Below are positions 9,639-19,554 of a DNA stretch of 49,480 nucleotides, piece after piece. The stretch spans positions 1 through 49,480 of the forward strand of contig BQJK01000006.1 in assembly GCA_021604665.1 (NCBI GenBank), in the 5' to 3' direction. Numbering within the stretch: the first letter of the stretch is position 1; the number at the start of each line of letters is the position of its first letter. The translations under genes and the position numbers were made by a program. The notes beneath the pieces were generated by a model. That model did not search any database and was not told the DNA's origin. It worked only from the letters and a program-made list of their open reading frames with translations. The DNA is from Rhodomicrobium sp. (GTDB lineage: Bacteria; Pseudomonadota; Alphaproteobacteria; Rhizobiales; HXMU1428-3).

Positions 9639-12002
9639 TGAAGTCTCCCGCCGCCGCCAGTTAAACAGACCCACAAATAACACCAATATAAAGCCCGGCA
9701 GGTAAAGCCAGCGCTTAGAAAGGCGATCAGGGTTTGCGACTTTAAGTTTCAAAATAACATCGCCAAAATTCAACCCGGCCTTATGCGCCGGCCCATTGAA
9801 TTTAACGGCTGCAACTACAAGCCCGCGCGGCCCATCATCACGAAGCGTAAGCCCAAGCTGAGCGGCCTTAAACAGCTCACCCCCCACATCATCTTTATCG
9901 GTTGGCACCCGTGTTGGCACTGCTGTAGGCTTCTTGAGAGTAAGCCATTTGGTTTCCTGGCTGCGCAACAATTTCGCCTGCACCTTCACCGCATCCGCCT
10001 GCACCCCTGTCACGAGCGTTTTCGGGGCCTGTGAGAGATAAGAATCAGCAATGCGGTCCATCACCACACCAGGGTGAAACAACAAAACACAGGCAACAGC
10101 CAGCACCAGCATTTCAAACAGCTTAAGTCGTGTAAACATCCACCTGAATGTCAGCGATGTGAAAACAAGAATGGCCGTTAATGATGAAACAAAAATCAAC
10201 ACAACTTCAGCAAAGCTGTGCACATCAAGCAGCAACAAATCCAGATTGAAGATAAAGACAAAAGGCAATATCGCCGTGCGGATAGAATAGAAAAACGCCT
10301 GAAAGCCAGTTTTTAATGGATCCCCCTTCGAGATCCCCGCCGCAGCATAAGCAGAGAGCGCAACCGGCGGCGTCACATCCGCCATAAGCCCGAAGTAAAA
10401 CACAAACAGATGCGCTGCAATCAACGGCACCTCAAGCCCCACAGTGGCGCCAACCTTGGCAATCACCGGCACCATCAGCGTTGCAACAACCAAATAGTTC
10501 GCCGTGGTCGGCAAGCCCATCCCAAGAATAAGTGAGAGCAAAGCCACCAGCAGCAGCAATAGATAAATATTCCCAAACGCCAGGGTCTCAACAATACCCG
10601 TTAGCGCGTTAGAAAGACCTGATTGCCCAACAGCTCCCACAATTATTCCCGCAGCAGCAAGCGCAATCGCCACAGAGATCATGTTTTTAGCGCCCTGTAT
10701 AATGCCCTCAACAATCAACCGCCCACCATCAGCAAGCCCCGCCAAAATATTGCCGCGAGACCGCATCACCTCTCTAACTAACAAAATCCCCATTAGAAAA
10801 ATGATCGCCCAAAACACAGCACTGCCCGTGGTCATCCGCGCCCACACAAGCAGGTAGATCAGCAGCACAAGAGGGAAAAGATAATAACCATGCTGGCGCA
10901 ATAAAGAGAGCGCAGAAACCCCCTCACCGTTTTTAATCGGCTTTAAGCCAAGCCGCTGCGCCTCAAGGTCAGCAATATAAAACAGCGCGATATAAGAAAT
11001 CACCGCCGGTATAAACGCATGATAGATCACATCAAAATAGCTAATCGCCAATAGTTCCGCCATCACAAAAGCCGCAGCCCCCATAATCGGCGGCATGATC
11101 TGCCCATTCACAGAAGCGGCCACCTCAATCGCCCCGGCCCGCTCAGCAGAAAGGCCCGTTCGCTTCATTAAAGGAATGGTGAAAGTGCCAGTTGTCACTG
11201 TGTTGGCAATGGATGAACCGGAAACCATGCCCGTCATGCCAGAGGCTAGCACCGCCGCCTTCGCCGGCCCGCCCCGATATTTACCAACAAGCGCCAGCGC
11301 CAAATCCATAAAGAACTGGCCCGCTCCAGCCCTATCCAGCAGCGCGCCAAACACCACAAACAGGAAGATAAACCGCACCGCCACATCAATCGGAATGCCA
11401 AACACGCCCTGGTCTGTCAGCCATTGATAATTGGCAAGCCCCGTCAGCGACACTCCCTTATGAGAGATAAGGTCCGGCATATAAGGCCCAAGATAAGAAT
11501 AGACCAAAAACACCGCCGCCACGATCGCAAGCGGCAAACCAATACTCCGCCGTGTCGCCTCAAGGAGAGCAATAAGCCCCACCCAGCCAATCACCGCCTC
11601 GTAGGGCACCGAAACCCCAAATATATCAGCCCGCGCCACTTGCCCCGCCCGTTCAGAAATAGAGGTATAATTAAGCCAGACATAAAGCGCCGCAAACACG
11701 GCAAAAACACCAATAAGTAAAGAGATAAACGAGGGGCGATAAGCGCCAACAGCCCGCCGCGCAAACGGCGTAAAACTGAGAAAACAAAGCGCCAGGGCAA
11801 AGCCAAGATGAATGCCGCGCGCTGAAATTCCGCTGGCAATTGGCAGCCCCAACATAAACGGCAAAGGAGAAGCAATCCAAAGTTGAAACAACGCCCAGCA
11901 AAAGGCAATCACCGCAACAGCAACAGCAAATGGCCGGGTTAAAAAAACATCCCCGCGCTCTCGCGAAAGCGCATCAGCAACGCTATTGTCCAACTCAGCC
12001 AT
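9636..12002 (-). CDS. TRAP transporter permease, DctQ-DctM fusion (TAXI type)
   Basis: A 788-residue inner-membrane protein that joins the small (4-TM) and large (12-TM) TRAP permease subunits in one chain. The N-terminal 180 residues give the first helices. The core contains SGMTGMVSGSSIANTVTTG, and ASVNGQIMPPIMGAAAFVMAE, which is diagnostic for fused TRAP permeases, plus GMGLPTTANYLV and the ADVTPPVALSAYAAAGIS signature near the second half. The last 120 residues form a PDZ-like extension (GPAHKAGLNFGDVILKL) between two further hydrophobic segments, as in the DUF3394 tail. It works with the TAXI binding protein encoded immediately upstream (137-base gap) for Na+-driven uptake of an organic anion. 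Substrate unknown. Confidence 0.95.
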   Translation of the reverse strand: MAELDNSVADALSRERGDVFLTRPFAVAVAVIAFCWALFQLWIASPLPFMLGLPIASGISARGIHLGFALALCFLSFTPFARRAVGAYRPSFISLLIGVFAVFAALYVWLNYTSISERAGQVARADIFGVSVPYEAVIGWVGLIALLEATRRSIGLPLAIVAAVFLVYSYLGPYMPDLISHKGVSLTGLANYQWLTDQGVFGIPIDVAVRFIFLFVVFGALLDRAGAGQFFMDLALALVGKYRGGPAKAAVLASGMTGMVSGSSIANTVTTGTFTIPLMKRTGLSAERAGAIEVAASVNGQIMPPIMGAAAFVMAELLAISYFDVIYHAFIPAVISYIALFYIADLEAQRLGLKPIKNGEGVSALSLLRQHGYYLFPLVLLIYLLVWARMTTGSAVFWAIIFLMGILLVREVMRSRGNILAGLADGGRLIVEGIIQGAKNMISVAIALAAAGIIVGAVGQSGLSNALTGIVETLAFGNIYLLLLLVALLSLILGMGLPTTANYLVVATLMVPVIAKVGATVGLEVPLIAAHLFVFYFGLMADVTPPVALSAYAAAGISKGDPLKTGFQAFFYSIRTAILPFVFIFNLDLLLLDVHSFAEVVLIFVSSLTAILVFTSLTFRWMFTRLKLFEMLVLAVACVLLFHPGVVMDRIADSYLSQAPKTLVTGVQADAVKVQAKLLRSQETKWLTLKKPTAVPTRVPTDKDDVGGELFKAAQLGLTLRDDGPRGLVVAAVKFNGPAHKAGLNFGDVILKLKVANPDRLSKRWLYLPGFILVLFVGLFNWRRRETS

Positions 12003-12139
12003 TCATCTCTCCCCGCCCGATTGAGGCCCGTCTTAAACAACACCGCAGCACGGTAAAACCGCCTGCGGTGAAAAATCTTCAATTCGTAGTAATCTGCCCT
12101 CCCCTCAAAGGTCTATCAAGGAGCAGCGATATCGATGGC

Positions 12140-13135
12140 TTACATCCAGCCCTTTTCCTTATAATAACGCACAGCACCAGGGTGCAGCGGCGCTGAAAGC
12201 CCATCAGCTATCATTTCCTTAGGCACCAGTGTTTTGAAAACCGGATGATAACGCTTAAAATCTTCAAGCCCGTCAAACACCGCTTTCACCAAGGCATAAA
12301 CCACATCATCAGGTTGATCCGCCCGGGTCACCAGGGTCGCTGTGACACCAAAGGTCACAACATCATCTTTAAGAGTGGAATAAGTCCCGCGCGGTATACG
12401 TGTGAATCTAAAAAACGGGCGTTCTTCCACGAGCTTTTTAACAGGCTCGCTATTCAAGGAAATAATAGAGGCACCGCAACCATCAATTGCCTGCGCCACA
12501 CCTGCATTAGGAAACCCAACTGAATAACCAAAAGCATCAATATTACCATTACAAAGCGCACCGGATTGCTCAGTGGAATTCAGCTCTGTCGCCAGAGAAA
12601 AATATGATTTTTCAACGCCATAAGCTGCCATCAGCGTCTCAAATGTGCCGCGCTGACCAGAGCCAGAATTACCAATATTCACCCGCTTGCCTTTAAGGCC
12701 ATCCCAGCCAGTGATACCAGAATTTTTCGCAACCAGAATTTGAAACGGTTCAGAATGCAGTGAGAAGACAGAGCGCAACTCAGGAAACGCATTGCCCTCA
12801 AACTTACTGCTGCCCTTAAAGGCATGGAATTGCCAGTCAGATTGCACCACACCAAAATCAAGATCCTTAGATTTCAGCGCATTGAGATTATAGATAGAGC
12901 CACCAGACGCTGGCGCATTACAGCGCAGATAAGACTTACCCTCAGCTTTCGCAACTTCCGCTGCCCGGTTCATCTGCTGACAAATCTGATTACCAGCAAT
13001 AAAGTAAACACCCGTCGGGCCGCCGGTACCAATAGAGATAAAAGTTTTATCCTGCGCCATTAAACTGGTCGCACCAGAAATAACAGCAATGGTAAGCGCT
13101 GCAACACTCACCCCTTTTGCCAGCAGCTTAACCAT
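12140..13135 (-). CDS. TAXI family TRAP transporter solute-binding protein
   Basis: A 331-residue periplasmic receptor. The signal peptide is MVKLLAKGVSVAALTIAVIS, cleaved after SLMAQ or nearby. The mature part starts with KTFISIGTGGPTGVYFIAG, the hallmark of TAXI receptors. It continues with ASGGSIYNLNALKSKDLDFG, and later ends in HPGAVRYYKEKGW. The frame is open to 13192, but the ATG at 13135 has an AAGGAG ribosome site 6-7 bases ahead and begins a proper signal sequence, so the longer form is rejected. It is the first gene of a two-gene operon with the fused permease. Confidence 0.95.
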   Translation of the reverse strand: MVKLLAKGVSVAALTIAVISGATSLMAQDKTFISIGTGGPTGVYFIAGNQICQQMNRAAEVAKAEGKSYLRCNAPASGGSIYNLNALKSKDLDFGVVQSDWQFHAFKGSSKFEGNAFPELRSVFSLHSEPFQILVAKNSGITGWDGLKGKRVNIGNSGSGQRGTFETLMAAYGVEKSYFSLATELNSTEQSGALCNGNIDAFGYSVGFPNAGVAQAIDGCGASIISLNSEPVKKLVEERPFFRFTRIPRGTYSTLKDDVVTFGVTATLVTRADQPDDVVYALVKAVFDGLEDFKRYHPVFKTLVPKEMIADGLSAPLHPGAVRYYKEKGWM

Positions 13136-13343
13136 AAAAATCTCCTTCATTTCAAAATCCAGCGCCGCAATATTTAACCGCGTCGCCCTCATCTAGCACC
13201 ACTTCAAGCTTATGCTCACAACCTTTAAATGATAAAGCACGGTATTTTTATGACTATGCCACAAAGCATTAAGCGGAAAATCAGGCAACCAGTATAGATG
13301 ATCGATGAAAATAGCCCGGCTTAGGAGGCTGTAAGAAACGCAG

Positions 13344-13712
13344 TTAACGTGATTTCCCAGCCGCCTCAAGCTCAGCCAGATAGGTCGCCCAAAGCTCCCC
13401 ATGTTCCCGGCCAAGCTTTTCAAGATAAACCCAGCTGTAAAAGCCGGTTTGGTGCCCATCGCTAAACGTTATCCTCACAGCATAATTACCAACCGGCTCC
13501 ACCGCCGTAATAATCACGCCGCTTTTGCCATATTGCAGCTTCCGCTCAGCTTCGCTATGGCCCTGCACCTCGGCGCTAGGGCTATAAACTCTAAGATATT
13601 CAGCCGTATATTTATACTGCGCCCCGGATTGAAAACTAACGGTCAGCAGCTCTTTTGATTTATCCAGCCGAATTTCAGTTGGCGTCACATCCTGAGGGTT
13701 TGTCTCACTCAT
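13344..13712 (-). CDS. DUF971 domain protein (gamma-butyrobetaine hydroxylase-like N-terminal fold)
   Basis: A 122-residue cytoplasmic protein. The DUF971 pattern is visible as PTEIRLDKSKELLTVSF, then YLRVYSPSAEVQGH, then VGNYAVRITFSDGHQTGFYSW and YLEKLG. In many Proteobacteria this domain is encoded next to mrp/apbC and is thought to be linked to iron-sulfur cluster handling. Here it follows mrp by 41 bases on the same strand, so the two are probably one operon. The enzymatic role, if any, is not known. Confidence 0.88.
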   Translation of the reverse strand: MSETNPQDVTPTEIRLDKSKELLTVSFQSGAQYKYTAEYLRVYSPSAEVQGHSEAERKLQYGKSGVIITAVEPVGNYAVRITFSDGHQTGFYSWVYLEKLGREHGELWATYLAELEAAGKSR

Positions 13713-13753
13713 GATAATTATAAATCCTATTCAAGAAAAAGCGGCAGGAGCAC

Positions 13754-14938
13754 TTATTCAATTACAATATTCGGCGCAGAGAACCCAGCGTGATGCCCCT
13801 CAGTGCCAATGCGCTCCAGCACCTTTTTAGCAATCTCAAGATAGGCTATCGCTTCCGCGCTTTCAGGATCAGTCGCCATAATCGGGCGGCCAGCGTCAGA
13901 GGTCTCACGGATACTCATATTCAAAGGAACTTCCCCAAGAAACTCAGTTCCGATCTTGCGCGCTTCCTCGCGCGCCCCGCCATGGCCAAAAATATCAGAC
14001 CGCTCACCACATTTAGGGCAGTTGAAATAACTCATATTCTCGACAATGCCGAGTATCGGAATGTTCACCTGGCCGAACATAGCAATGCCTTTGCGGGCAT
14101 CAATGAGCGCCAGATCTTGCGGGGTAGAGACAATAACAGCACCAGCAAGAGGAGTTTGTTGCGCAATGGTCAGCTGCACATCACCAGTGCCCGGCGGCAT
14201 ATCAATCACCAATACATCAAGCGGCGCCCAGTTCACCTTGCCCAGCATCTGGCCAAGTGCTGACATAACCATAGGTCCGCGCCACACAACCGGCGTGCCT
14301 TCAGCCACCATAAAGCCCATAGACATCACCTTAATACCATAAGCCTCAAGCGCCATAATCTGATTCTCAGGCCCAACCTGCGGCTCAGCGCTAATGCCAA
14401 GCAAGCGCGGCATAGATGGCCCATAAACATCCGCATCAAGAATACCAACCTTAAGACCAAGCGCTTTAAGGCCAAGCGCCAGGTTCACAGATGTGGTAGA
14501 TTTACCAACACCGCCTTTACCTGAGGCAACAGCAATAATGTGCTTAACGCCCGGTAGCTCTTGCCCGCCTTTTTGGCCGCCCGCTTGTGGGCCACCCTGT
14601 CCTGCATTTTGTTGGCCAGCATTTTGTTGGCCCGCATGACCATTGCCATTTTGCGGCTTCTGAGCCTGCGCCGGATGCGCTTCGCCCTGGCGGCGCTCAG
14701 CAGTGACTGTGACACCAACAGATGTCACCCCCTCCATTGCGGAGACCAGCTCTTCAGCCTGCCGGCAAAGCGGCTCAAATATAGCCGGGTCATCTGTGCC
14801 CGCATCCATCGCAAAATAAACCTTGCCATTGGCGATCACCACTTCAGAAACCACCCCCCTATCTATGATATTACTGCCATCCTCAAATTTGACAGCTTTC
14901 AGGGTGTCTATAATTTTTTCTTTCGTGAGATCTGCCAT
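13754..14938 (-). CDS. apbC: Mrp/NBP35 family Fe-S cluster carrier ATPase
   Basis: A 394-residue P-loop ATPase that delivers iron-sulfur clusters to apoproteins. Residues 1-85 form the MIP18-like N-terminal domain. Residues 88-127 are a Gln/Gly/Asn-rich linker with a short tandem repeat (QQNAG twice). The deviant Walker A is GKGGVGKST (140-148). Later come DADVYGPSMPRLLG, IDMPPGTGDVQLT, and the cluster-binding FNCPKCGE with Cys307 and Cys310. ATG 14938 is preferred because the AGGA of AGAAAGGATG lies 8 bases ahead; ATG 14947 has the same site directly abutting it. It is the first gene of the mrp-DUF971 pair. Confidence 0.95.
   Translation of the reverse strand: MADLTKEKIIDTLKAVKFEDGSNIIDRGVVSEVVIANGKVYFAMDAGTDDPAIFEPLCRQAEELVSAMEGVTSVGVTVTAERRQGEAHPAQAQKPQNGNGHAGQQNAGQQNAGQGGPQAGGQKGGQELPGVKHIIAVASGKGGVGKSTTSVNLALGLKALGLKVGILDADVYGPSMPRLLGISAEPQVGPENQIMALEAYGIKVMSMGFMVAEGTPVVWRGPMVMSALGQMLGKVNWAPLDVLVIDMPPGTGDVQLTIAQQTPLAGAVIVSTPQDLALIDARKGIAMFGQVNIPILGIVENMSYFNCPKCGERSDIFGHGGAREEARKIGTEFLGEVPLNMSIRETSDAGRPIMATDPESAEAIAYLEIAKKVLERIGTEGHHAGFSAPNIVIE
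14604..14633 (-). repeat. 15-bp tandem repeat in the Mrp linker
   Basis: Two adjacent 15-base units (GCATTTTGTTGGCC plus A or C, at 14604-14618 and 14619-14633) encode QQNAG twice in the flexible linker between the Mrp domains. The in-frame unit can vary by slippage without damage. Confidence 0.75.
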
Positions 14939-15134
14939 AAAAGGCATCCTTTCTGGTTATCAAATGCTTGCATCGCGCCAATGCAACAGGCACGATATCC
15001 TCTTATCGCCTTATACGCGGTTGATACTTAAAAGGCTAGACGCAACCAACTAACAGCCAACCAACTTCGACCAATGTATCTAAATGCCCGCAAAATATAG
15101 ACATTTAACCCCGCCCTAAATCAGGAAAATGAAA

Positions 15135-16409
15135 ATGGCAACCCACCTGATAAATGATTGCTTCCTCCATGATAAAGACCGGCTCACCCATCATGAAGCC
15201 CTTGATATCCTGAAAAAAAACATCACCCCCGTCACCACCGCAATCGAAGTAGCATTAGCCGATGCAACTGGTCTTGTGCTGGCCGAGGATATCAATGCCC
15301 CGCGACCTATTCCGGGCCACACCAACGCCGCCGTGGATGGCTACGCTTTTGCCTACAAGGCTTATGACGCCGCAAAGGGAAGCTCATTTATCGTTCAGCA
15401 GCGTGTTACCGCAGGTGAAGGGCAAATCGAGACCGCAAACACAAAAGCCGCCGCCCGTATTTTCACAGGTGCCGTCATGCCAACCGCCTATGACAGCACC
15501 GTGATGCAAGAAGATGTCACGCTGAAGGAAGATGAGAATGGCACACAAATCGTCACCATCCCAGCGGGCCTAAAACCCGGCGCCAATGTTAGAAAAGCAG
15601 GGGAGGACACAAAACAAGGCGGCCTCCTTGCAGGGGCTGCAACCCGCCTTACACCAGCACATATTGCAGCCATCGCCTCTGGTGGCATCGGCAAGCTCTC
15701 TTGTTTCCGTAAACTCCGCGTTGCCATTCTCTCCACCGGCAATGAGGTCATCCCGGCAGGCGCTCCCTTTTCCCTCGGCAAAGTCTATAATGCCAATGGC
15801 CCCATGCTGGCCGCACTCCTCAAATCTCAGAAGATAGAAATCACAGATCTCGGCATCATCCCGGATCAGGCAGAACTAATCAATCAAACCATTAGTGAAG
15901 CTGCCAAGCACCATGATGTCATCATCTCATCCGGCGGGGCCAGCAAGGGAGAAGAAGATCACATCATCACAACCCTCAATCAGCTCGGCCATCAACATAT
16001 GTGGCAACTGGCCATAAAACCGGGCCGCCCCATGAGCTTTGGCCAAATCAAAGACACTGTATTTATCGGCCTGCCAGGTAACCCTGTTGCTGCCTTCATT
16101 TGTTATTGCTTATATGCCGCGCCCATGCTGCGCCGTCTCGGCGGTGAAAATTGGTGGCAACCGATAAGCTTTGAAGTGCCAGCGGACTTTGAAATTACCA
16201 ACAAAAAGCCGGATCGACGCGAATTCATACGCGGCAATCTCCATCACAAAAACGGAGAAACCTGGGTAAGTAGATATAAGCAGGATGGCTCAGGCCTGAT
16301 CCGCTCGCTCACCCAATCAAATGCCATTATTGAAATAGATGAAGCCACAACCAGCCTACAAAAAGGCGATAAAGTCAGGGTGCTACCTTTTTCAAACTGG
16401 GGGCTATAG
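15135..16409 (+). CDS. moeA: Molybdopterin molybdenumtransferase
   Basis: A 424-residue enzyme inserting molybdate into adenylylated molybdopterin. Motifs in order are ALADATGLVLAEDI, AAVDGYAF (substrate loop), RIFTGAVMPTAYDSTVMQED, STGNEVIPAG and YNANGPML, SSGGASKGEEDHI (MPT-binding-like core), IKPGRPMSFG and GLPGNPVAAF. Domains I-IV are all present at normal family length. Two ATG codons are in frame, at 15129 and 15135. The AGGA at 15122-15125 is 3 and 9 bases ahead of them, so the second is favoured. No other molybdenum cofactor gene is nearby; the gene stands alone. Confidence 0.95.
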   Translation: MATHLINDCFLHDKDRLTHHEALDILKKNITPVTTAIEVALADATGLVLAEDINAPRPIPGHTNAAVDGYAFAYKAYDAAKGSSFIVQQRVTAGEGQIETANTKAAARIFTGAVMPTAYDSTVMQEDVTLKEDENGTQIVTIPAGLKPGANVRKAGEDTKQGGLLAGAATRLTPAHIAAIASGGIGKLSCFRKLRVAILSTGNEVIPAGAPFSLGKVYNANGPMLAALLKSQKIEITDLGIIPDQAELINQTISEAAKHHDVIISSGGASKGEEDHIITTLNQLGHQHMWQLAIKPGRPMSFGQIKDTVFIGLPGNPVAAFICYCLYAAPMLRRLGGENWWQPISFEVPADFEITNKKPDRREFIRGNLHHKNGETWVSRYKQDGSGLIRSLTQSNAIIEIDEATTSLQKGDKVRVLPFSNWGL

Positions 16410-16694
16410 CCCAATCGCGTCAGCGCCCCACGTTGTCAATCGCCATAAAAAGAACAGATAGACCCGCCATCAAGGCAAAGGATCCGGGACAAATGTTAAA
16501 TTATGCAGCGCCGCCGTTAAAAGCTGGCGCTTGGGTTTTCGTTTATAGTTTTTTTCGCTTTAAATGGTTTTTGCTTAATCAGCGCCGAACTCTCTTATTA
16601 GCTTAAGATCATATATTATCTTAAGATCAGAGCGTCTTGTTATGGCAAACAGCCTTAAACAAGTGAGGCAAATAAGCCAAAGGGCATATTAAGA

Positions 16695-19130
16695 ATGCTT
16701 AGTTTCATAAGTACCATCATGGCCTTTCTTCACTGGTGCCTCAGCCTGATCCAGGGCAGCATACGTATTTTTATCAGCATGATTGTCTTCAACCCGCATC
16801 TCGGCCCATTGCGCTATGTCACTGGTGCACTCTTTTTCTATATTATATTCGCCTTCACTCTGGTTTATGTCTTCGCCCCCATTCGCGGCTGGGCCGGCTC
16901 CTATTGGATGGGCCCTAAAATACACTACGCCAGTGAGCGCTGGCTGGGCACAGCGCTATATGAAAAAAATGGTCACTTCATCGGCACCTTTGACCCGCGC
17001 ATGGATTCAAAACGCGACCTGAATACCAGCGCCGAACCAATATTAATCAGCGATCCAAATTATGTCGCAAACCCAGATCATAAATCCATCCCCGTCCGCA
17101 CCGTGCCCGATCATTTCTGGAAATGCCTAGTCTATCATGAGGATCGCCATTTAGGCGGCCTGCGCAATCCGTTCGGCATTGACCTGGCCGGCGTGCTTAA
17201 AATCCCCTATAGCACCGTCACCCGCTCTTTTGAGGCAAAATCGATCCGGTTCGGTGTCGGCGGCTCAACCCTACCGATGCAACTGGTCAGAGTTTACAAA
17301 GCCACCGCGCCCAGCCGAAAGGAAAGCGCCGTAGATAAGCTGAAGCGCAAAGCCATAGAATGGTGGAACGCCCCTGTATTTTATTGGGAGCTCACTAGAA
17401 ATGGCACTGAAGAACTATTGAAACAATGGGCTGCTAATCATCTCTGGCTTGCCCACAGAACCGGCGGCCGCGACCTTCAGGGCATTGAAGTAACCGCCAG
17501 AATTATATTTGGCAAAGAGGCCAGTGAGTTAACAGTCGCCGAACAATATTTATTAGCCTCTGCTGTCAATAAACCAATTATCCTGCTGGAGGGGTCAGAG
17601 CGCCTCAATCAAGTGCGGTTAGACCGCTGGCGCTATGTGGCTGAAGTCAGAGCAAAAACCTGCGCCACAACTTTATTGCCCGACGATGAGCAGAAAAAAG
17701 CAGTCCTGTTTGACCTCACCTTACTGGCAAATGGCCCGCCCTCATCACAAATTCAACCAAAACTACAAGCCACGTTAAAGCAGCACTTCCCCCAGCTGAC
17801 AAAACATGCCGGTGCCAATCCTATAGTCCGGGCCAACCTGCTCGCCCCAGCCGGGAGATATGCAGCAAGAGAAGAGATGAAACAGGCTTATGGCTTTAAT
17901 TGGCGGCGCTATGTGCGCGGTGTTGAGCTAACACTGGATGTCAGTAAAAACCTCACCTTCAGGGAACGCATCTGGCATGAACTAACGACCCTGCAAACAA
18001 AATATAAATCCCGTATCGACCCCGCCTATAGCCTTGATGCAAACGAACTTAAAAACCTCGTTGGGGGCGAGAAAAAAATGCCGGATGTGGTGATCGCTGC
18101 GGCCAATGAAAAAGGCGAGCTTGTCCGCTATTTTGAATCCAACGATATTTCCGCCTATTACGGCTCCCCCTATGCCCGCTCTGCAGAAAATGGTCATTAC
18201 GAACCTGAAAAAGAAATTCGGGCCATCGCTTCCACCGGCAAAATGATGGCAGCCATCGCCCTCGCCAATCAGGGCAAAGACACACTCCAGTCTGTTTACC
18301 TGGATGATGAAGCCCCAAATGGGCGACTAGAGACCTGCCGCCGCGGCGGTGACAAGCAAGCCTACCGCCGGGCAGAAGTAGCCTTCGCCTGCTCCCTCAA
18401 CCGCCCGCTGGAATGGCGCATGGCAAAATATGGTCAGCGCGGGGCGAGGCTGCTGATTGACCAACTTGGCTTCACCATGCCCTATGCCCCAACTGAAAAT
18501 CAAAAAACACCGCCATCAACGGCCATGGTCCGCGGCCTCGTCACAGCTTCACCGCGGAAAGTGCATCATCTCTCAACTCTGATTCTGGCCAGCCTCACAG
18601 GCAAAGGGAAAAACCGCATCCCGCTGCCTTATCTGGTGCGCAATTTTCAGCGCTCGGGGTTACAAAACCCCTATGAAAAAGACACGCCAACAAGCGCCTT
18701 CCACTCAAACACAGACCTCATCCCCAATGAGGTCATCCGCCCGGCAGCAAGGCAGCGGGTTAAAGAGTTCCTCTCAGCGCCCCTCTGCTATGCCAAAGGC
18801 AAATCCCGCCATGGCACCCTGAAATCCGCTTCCAATTGGTGTGCCGCCCGGCGAAAAGATGTGAAACTGCACTTTGCCAAAACCGGCACACAGGTCACCA
18901 GCGATCCAGATGCAACGGTTGACGTATGGGTCACCGGCGGCATTCAATTTACAAATGGGAAATCATATTCCTATGTGATCACCGTTGGCACTGGCAATCG
19001 CAACCGCGCCTGGAGCAGAAAACTCCACTCCGCCCAAATCGGCGCTCCCCTTCTTCAAGCCCTGCTAAAAGAACTTCGCAACGACGCTTTTAATATTAAA
19101 TCCAAACCCATCAAAACCACCCAGCGTTAG
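16695..19130 (+). CDS. Divergent class A penicillin-binding protein (GT51 plus transpeptidase)
   Basis: An 811-residue bitopic membrane protein with two N-terminal hydrophobic segments (residues 1-25 and about 38-60). The glycosyltransferase part (about 130-300) keeps the catalytic Glu149 in YHEDRHLGG, and GGSTLPMQLVR where most family members read GGSTITQQ. The transpeptidase part keeps all three active-site motifs: Ser513-Thr-Gly-Lys516 (STGK), Ser567-Leu-Asn569 and Lys729-Thr-Gly (KTGT). It should therefore polymerise and cross-link peptidoglycan in the periplasm, although the sequence between motifs is far from classical PBP1a/1b. The ATG at 16695 has AAAGGG 10 bases ahead. It is monocistronic, and ends before the repeat cluster at 19191-19803. 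Confidence 0.85.
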   Translation: MLSFISTIMAFLHWCLSLIQGSIRIFISMIVFNPHLGPLRYVTGALFFYIIFAFTLVYVFAPIRGWAGSYWMGPKIHYASERWLGTALYEKNGHFIGTFDPRMDSKRDLNTSAEPILISDPNYVANPDHKSIPVRTVPDHFWKCLVYHEDRHLGGLRNPFGIDLAGVLKIPYSTVTRSFEAKSIRFGVGGSTLPMQLVRVYKATAPSRKESAVDKLKRKAIEWWNAPVFYWELTRNGTEELLKQWAANHLWLAHRTGGRDLQGIEVTARIIFGKEASELTVAEQYLLASAVNKPIILLEGSERLNQVRLDRWRYVAEVRAKTCATTLLPDDEQKKAVLFDLTLLANGPPSSQIQPKLQATLKQHFPQLTKHAGANPIVRANLLAPAGRYAAREEMKQAYGFNWRRYVRGVELTLDVSKNLTFRERIWHELTTLQTKYKSRIDPAYSLDANELKNLVGGEKKMPDVVIAAANEKGELVRYFESNDISAYYGSPYARSAENGHYEPEKEIRAIASTGKMMAAIALANQGKDTLQSVYLDDEAPNGRLETCRRGGDKQAYRRAEVAFACSLNRPLEWRMAKYGQRGARLLIDQLGFTMPYAPTENQKTPPSTAMVRGLVTASPRKVHHLSTLILASLTGKGKNRIPLPYLVRNFQRSGLQNPYEKDTPTSAFHSNTDLIPNEVIRPAARQRVKEFLSAPLCYAKGKSRHGTLKSASNWCAARRKDVKLHFAKTGTQVTSDPDATVDVWVTGGIQFTNGKSYSYVITVGTGNRNRAWSRKLHSAQIGAPLLQALLKELRNDAFNIKSKPIKTTQR

Positions 19131-19190
19131 CCCAGAACAGCCCGCAAGAGAAATAAATCAGAGCAGCCATAACAAGGTCCGCACTAATTG

Positions 19191-19363
19191 AGAGCGCTCT
19201 ATTTGAAGAAGCAGTGAATATCACACACGATAGTGTGTGATATGAGGGACATGGCGTAGCACCAGCAAGCCCGCCGCTTAGCGGCGCGCCATCGCAGCCG
19301 TGAGCATAGCGCAGATGCATCCTGGGCATCTGAAGCGCAGAAAAGCGAACTTGGCGTGAGATA
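19191..19363. repeat. Palindromic modular repeat, copy A
   Basis: The first of three related units. It reads GAGCGCTC, then an 11-bp perfect stem with a GATA loop (19218-19243), the core ACATGGCGTAGC, a GC-rich hairpin (19272-19286), CCATCGCAGCCGTGAGC, an extra 7-bp hairpin (19312-19332, CAGATGC / GCATCTG), and AGCGAACTTGGCGTGAGATA. Copy C has the same flanking phrases but not the extra hairpin, and has a different first stem. No open frame or transposase is present. Confidence 0.8.
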
Positions 19364-19370
19364 GATAAAA

Positions 19371-19404
19371 CAATAAAAAACCGCAGTGCTTTCGCACTGC
19401 GGTT
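19371..19404 (-). terminator. Rho-independent terminator for the minus-strand VOC gene
   Basis: A perfect 11-bp stem (AACCGCAGTGC / GCACTGCGGTT, 19379-19404). Read on the minus strand it has a GAAA loop and is followed by TTTTTTATTG, a U-run; on the plus strand no T-run follows. It would end a minus-strand transcript from the VOC gene whose 3' UTR of about 400 bases includes copies B and C of the repeat. Its GTGCGAAAGCAC core also occurs in copy B, on the opposite strand. Confidence 0.75.
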
Positions 19405-19554
19405 AAAAGCCACCTGATAAGTCTCATGGGGGGTCTGGTTGAGGATTAAGACCTGGTGCATGGGGCATCACCAAATCTTCGGGTCTCTCACCAAGTGGCA
19501 AAAAAATTCACAACAAACTCACTCCATCCCACCAAGTCTCACATCACGATGAAG

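Noticed and set aside
13193-13459. 88-codon minus-strand frame overlapping DUF971
   Set aside because: Overlaps the DUF971 gene in another frame with no ribosome site.
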